A stretch of DNA of 64,000 nt. Origin: Candidatus Pacearchaeota archaeon (GTDB taxonomy: Archaea > Nanoarchaeota > Nanoarchaeia > Pacearchaeales > GW2011-AR1). Both the position numbers and the translations under genes were made by a program. The stretch lies in assembly GCA_002686195.1 (NCBI GenBank), contig NZAS01000177.1:1-64000 (forward strand). Reading direction: 5' to 3'. Below the pieces are notes generated by a model. It was not told where the DNA came from and did no database searches. It was given only the letters and a program-made list of their open reading frames with translations. Of the stretch, positions 61,583-64,000 are shown piece after piece (position 1 is the first letter of the stretch; every line of letters begins with the position of its first letter).

Positions 61583-63171
61583 TGACACTCTCCGTATATC
61601 GCGTATGCTATTTCAATATTGCTGCCAGCTGGAGGAATTACCCTAAACGTAACAGAGTTTATAGACTGATCATATGACCATTCTGATGATTCTATGCCGT
61701 CGACATATACTTCTATTGTGTCTTCTACTGGTGTTTTGCTTAATGAAAAGCTTAGTGCTGAAATTGAATCTCTTGCAAGCGTATCCATTTGCACACCCCA
61801 GTCTGTCGAACATATTGATATAAATGTCCCCCCGAGATCATTGACAACGTCGTAATAGCCGTCACCAAATTGAGCCCAGCCATTCCCGTTGCATCCGCTA
61901 GGATAGTCACCTGCCACGGCGTGTGCAATGACAAGATTGTTAGACTGCTTAAGTCCTAAAATATGAGATGAATAATCTGACGGAGTCATTCCTGGAGAGT
62001 AGTTGCTAGATGCGTCAGGCTCATCAGATACATAAATTATAACAAGCCTGGCATCGTTTCGAATGAACGTACTGCCAGGACCGGCATCACCACCTGAAAT
62101 CGTTGCGTCGTATGAGTATTTCAATCCTTTTTCTATTCCGCTGCCATGTATTCCAATTGTATCAATAATGTTATTTACTGCAGATATCGGGTCGACTGTA
62201 TTGGGCGTTATTATCTCATTGTTAACAAATTCAGCATTGTCAGTTGTTATAAATGCGATTTGATAGTCTGCTCCTGATGCTGAAAACACATTTATAAATG
62301 AGTCAAAATTATTCTTAAGGTTTGTCTGGTGGCTGCTCATTGAGCAAGAGTTGTCTATGACAAATAGAATATCGGACATAGCATCTTCTTTTTGCTCAAA
62401 TGAATCTAGCGCAAATGCGAAATAATCACCATGTCCTTCTTGGTCTACTGTTTCTACAGGTGTGACTGGATCGTTTGATGAAATTTCAAGATACCCAATA
62501 TCTAGAATGTTGTCAAGAGGAAGATAGTCTATAAATATTTCAACAGAGCTCCCAGGAGAAATTATCCACGGAAACATTCCGTTTTCTTGATCATTTTTAT
62601 TAATGTCCAGATTGACTGGGTGTGATATAAAATAGTTAATTGAGCTGACTTCTAGATCAACATTTCCAATATTTGAAATTACTACTGGAAGGGTGTCATC
62701 ACATCCAACATTAATGTTTCCAAAATCATAGTATGATGGTTCAACATCTATTACTGGTGCATCTCCTGATCCGTTGACTGGAATTCTAACCGTGCGATCT
62801 TCTGGGTCATTCGACTGTATTAAAATTGTGTTTGTGTCTGCTGAGTATGTATTTGGCTCATAATAGACAAAGAACTCTGTATGAGATCCCGGTGATAGAT
62901 CTTTCTCATGTATTGTTGTGATTGAGTGAACGCCCGTCATTGAGTCAAGATAAATGCTATCTATGCTAAGTTCATCATCACCAATATTTGTAATTGTTAC
63001 TTTTTGAGTACCCACATCATTCCCAGATAGAAGAGGGCCAAAATCAATACTAAGTGGCGAAACTAAGATGTCAGGTATTTTATCAGGACTATCTAAAAGC
63101 TCATAATCAATACAGCTGGTAGATAAAACTGCAATAGTTGCTGGAAATATATATTTATAGATGTTGATCAT
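61579..63171 (-). CDS. Lipoprotein with ASH-type repeats and a VWA domain
   Basis: A 530-residue protein. A lipobox ends at Cys20 (LSTSC). Two ASH/choice-of-anchor-D-like Ig domains follow (VSPLSIDFGPLLSGND... then VEPSYYDFGNINVGCDD), then a VWA domain with DILFVIDNSCSM and the MIDAS residues Asp273, Ser275 and Ser277. The C-terminal beta unit (SSEWSYDQSINSVTFRV) matches the end of the lipoprotein at 51067. The architecture is typical of surface proteins in Myxococcota and relatives. This is the clearest clue to the host lineage and an unusual cargo for a phage. Confidence 0.85.
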   Translation of the reverse strand: MINIYKYIFPATIAVLSTSCIDYELLDSPDKIPDILVSPLSIDFGPLLSGNDVGTQKVTITNIGDDELSIDSIYLDSMTGVHSITTIHEKDLSPGSHTEFFVYYEPNTYSADTNTILIQSNDPEDRTVRIPVNGSGDAPVIDVEPSYYDFGNINVGCDDTLPVVISNIGNVDLEVSSINYFISHPVNLDINKNDQENGMFPWIISPGSSVEIFIDYLPLDNILDIGYLEISSNDPVTPVETVDQEGHGDYFAFALDSFEQKEDAMSDILFVIDNSCSMSSHQTNLKNNFDSFINVFSASGADYQIAFITTDNAEFVNNEIITPNTVDPISAVNNIIDTIGIHGSGIEKGLKYSYDATISGGDAGPGSTFIRNDARLVIIYVSDEPDASSNYSPGMTPSDYSSHILGLKQSNNLVIAHAVAGDYPSGCNGNGWAQFGDGYYDVVNDLGGTFISICSTDWGVQMDTLARDSISALSFSLSKTPVEDTIEVYVDGIESSEWSYDQSINSVTFRVIPPAGSNIEIAYAIYGECQ

Positions 63172-63229
63172 TTGTTAATACATATGCTGAGTTTCTATGT
63201 TCTAAAGTTCAAATATGTAGAAATATAGA

Positions 63230-63481
63230 ATGATTATTAAAAAAGGCGATCTTGTTCAGTACACTTCTCATCCTCACGCAACAGTGCATCGAGTTATTCC
63301 TGGAGATGAATTCCCAGTAGGCCTTGTTATATGCGTAAAAGAAAGTGTTACGCGCGGAGGCCCAAAGATGCGAGCAATAATAAGGACAGTTATCGTCAAA
63401 TGGTCAGATGAAAAATGGAATTCTAAAGAAGGCGTGTCTGAAGAATTTGAACCAGACTTAAAGCTTATTCAGCGAATTTAA
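63230..63481 (+). CDS. Small SH3-like phage protein
   Basis: 83 residues: KKGDLVQYTSHPHATVHRVIP, GLVICVKESVTRG and RTVIVKWSDEKW suggest a small beta barrel. Such proteins are common in T4-like marine phages. Function unknown. Confidence 0.6.
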   Translation: MIIKKGDLVQYTSHPHATVHRVIPGDEFPVGLVICVKESVTRGGPKMRAIIRTVIVKWSDEKWNSKEGVSEEFEPDLKLIQRI

Positions 63482-63496
63482 TAGTTATTAAATGAA

Positions 63497-63919
63497 ATGA
63501 TAATAACAGAAAGCAATTTAAGATATAAAATTAGAGATGCCATTAAGAGTGCAGCACAAAAAAAACTACAAGTACGAGTCAATTCACTTCCACTTAATGT
63601 AGAGGTAGCTGATACAGACGGTTTGCGTGACATAGGCTTGATGAACAGACGAAGCCTTCAAAGAGACTCGGGCATGCTTTTTGTGTTTCCAGATTCTGAC
63701 GTTAGAGCTTTCTGGATGAAAAATACACACATACCTTTATCAATTGCATATCTTGATGAATCCGGTGTAATACTGAATATAGAAAAAATGACCCCTCTAA
63801 ATGGTGACAGGATTTGGTCGAAAGGTCGTGCAATGTATGCACTTGAAGTTAATGATGGCTGGTTTGATATAAATGAAATCAGTGAAGGCGACATAGTAAG
63901 AAACCTTCCAAAGATTTAA
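63497..63919 (+). CDS. DUF192 protein with leader helix
   Basis: 140 residues. The N-terminal 22 residues (TESNLRYKIRDAIKSAAQKK) form a basic amphipathic helix of the leader kind seen in other proteins here. Residues 28-135 are DUF192: DTDGLRDIGLMNRRSL, GMLFVFPD, FWMKNTHIPLSIAYLDESG and YALEVNDGWF. The family occurs in bacteria and in marine phages with no settled function. Confidence 0.85.
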   Translation: MIITESNLRYKIRDAIKSAAQKKLQVRVNSLPLNVEVADTDGLRDIGLMNRRSLQRDSGMLFVFPDSDVRAFWMKNTHIPLSIAYLDESGVILNIEKMTPLNGDRIWSKGRAMYALEVNDGWFDINEISEGDIVRNLPKI

Positions 63920-63928
63920 AATAACAAT

Positions 63929-64000
63929 ATGGGAAATAGAGAAATAAACTCTGGAGATATTGTTATTATCAAAACAGATAGATCGCTAGACGGATTTTCA
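63929..64000 (+). CDS. N-terminal part of a gene running off the window
   Basis: ATG at 63929 opens a frame to the window end (24 codons): NREINSGDIVIIKTDRSLDG, similar in style to the small SH3-like proteins nearby. Too short to assign. Confidence 0.5.
   Translation, partial: MGNREINSGDIVIIKTDRSLDGFS

Overview
The window looks like part of the genome of a large tailed bacteriophage, probably a T4-like or 'jumbo' myovirus. Nearly every gene lies on the plus strand with short gaps or ATGA/GTGA-type overlaps. Long repetitive fibre-like proteins and many small conserved phage proteins are interleaved with nucleotide metabolism, replication, chaperone and tRNA genes. The DNA is AT-rich by eye, and GTG and TTG starts are frequent. 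The host is not stated by the sequence. Two von Willebrand A (VWA) lipoproteins, one carrying choice-of-anchor/ASH-type repeats, and a TlpA-like redoxin are of a style common in Myxococcota and related former deltaproteobacteria, so a host of that kind is my inference.

Layout. 1-7.6 kb: fibre or appendage proteins ending at a strong terminator. 7.6-11.2 kb: small proteins, a J-domain-like protein, an MBD4-type DNA glycosylase, a minus-strand metallophosphoesterase and a dUTPase/MazG-like enzyme. 11.3-25.1 kb: nucleotide and replication block with an NTPase-HAD fusion, ThyX, a deoxyribosyltransferase, DnaJ, DnaK, a DnaE-type polymerase, a P-loop kinase fusion, a sugar epimerase and cupin, thymidine kinase, a DHH phosphoesterase and dCMP deaminase. 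25.1-33.6 kb: virion-like proteins, including a superoxide-dismutase-fold protein and a pterin-dehydratase-fold protein, plus a candidate holin/spanin group. 33.6-41.6 kb: a nucleotidyltransferase island with a Pol-beta-like enzyme, a phosphoesterase and a 1369-residue protein carrying nucleotidyltransferase, ligase-like, Pol-beta-like and nuclease-like segments. 41.6-52 kb: GroEL, a truncated sigma-70 followed by a helix-turn-helix protein, a methyltransferase behind an A9 run, peptide deformylase, a HExxH lipoprotein, a cytidylyltransferase, GreA and a VWA lipoprotein. 52-56 kb: XPD/DinG-type helicase, a CBS-less IMP dehydrogenase and six tRNA or tRNA-like genes. 56-64 kb: small genes, a SpoU methylase, a GIY-YIG protein, a hotdog thioesterase, a trypsin-like protease, a minus-strand pair (VWA/ASH lipoprotein and TlpA) and a DUF192 protein.

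How it works together. The phage appears to make its own dNTP precursors (ThyX, TK, dCMP deaminase, dUTPase-like, NDT, HAD nucleotidases, IMPDH), a C-family replicase and helicase, folding machinery (DnaJ, DnaK, GroEL, PDF) and transcription factors (sigma, GreA). A recurring promoter, TG(T/C)AAA or TG(T/C)AAT, 16 bases, TATAAT, precedes many of these genes and the tRNAs; several sit so close to the start codon that leaderless mRNAs are implied. The most unusual parts are the nucleotidyltransferase island, the split sigma, the frameshift-like methyltransferase locus, an aberrant tRNA-like gene and the exported VWA/redoxin/protease set.
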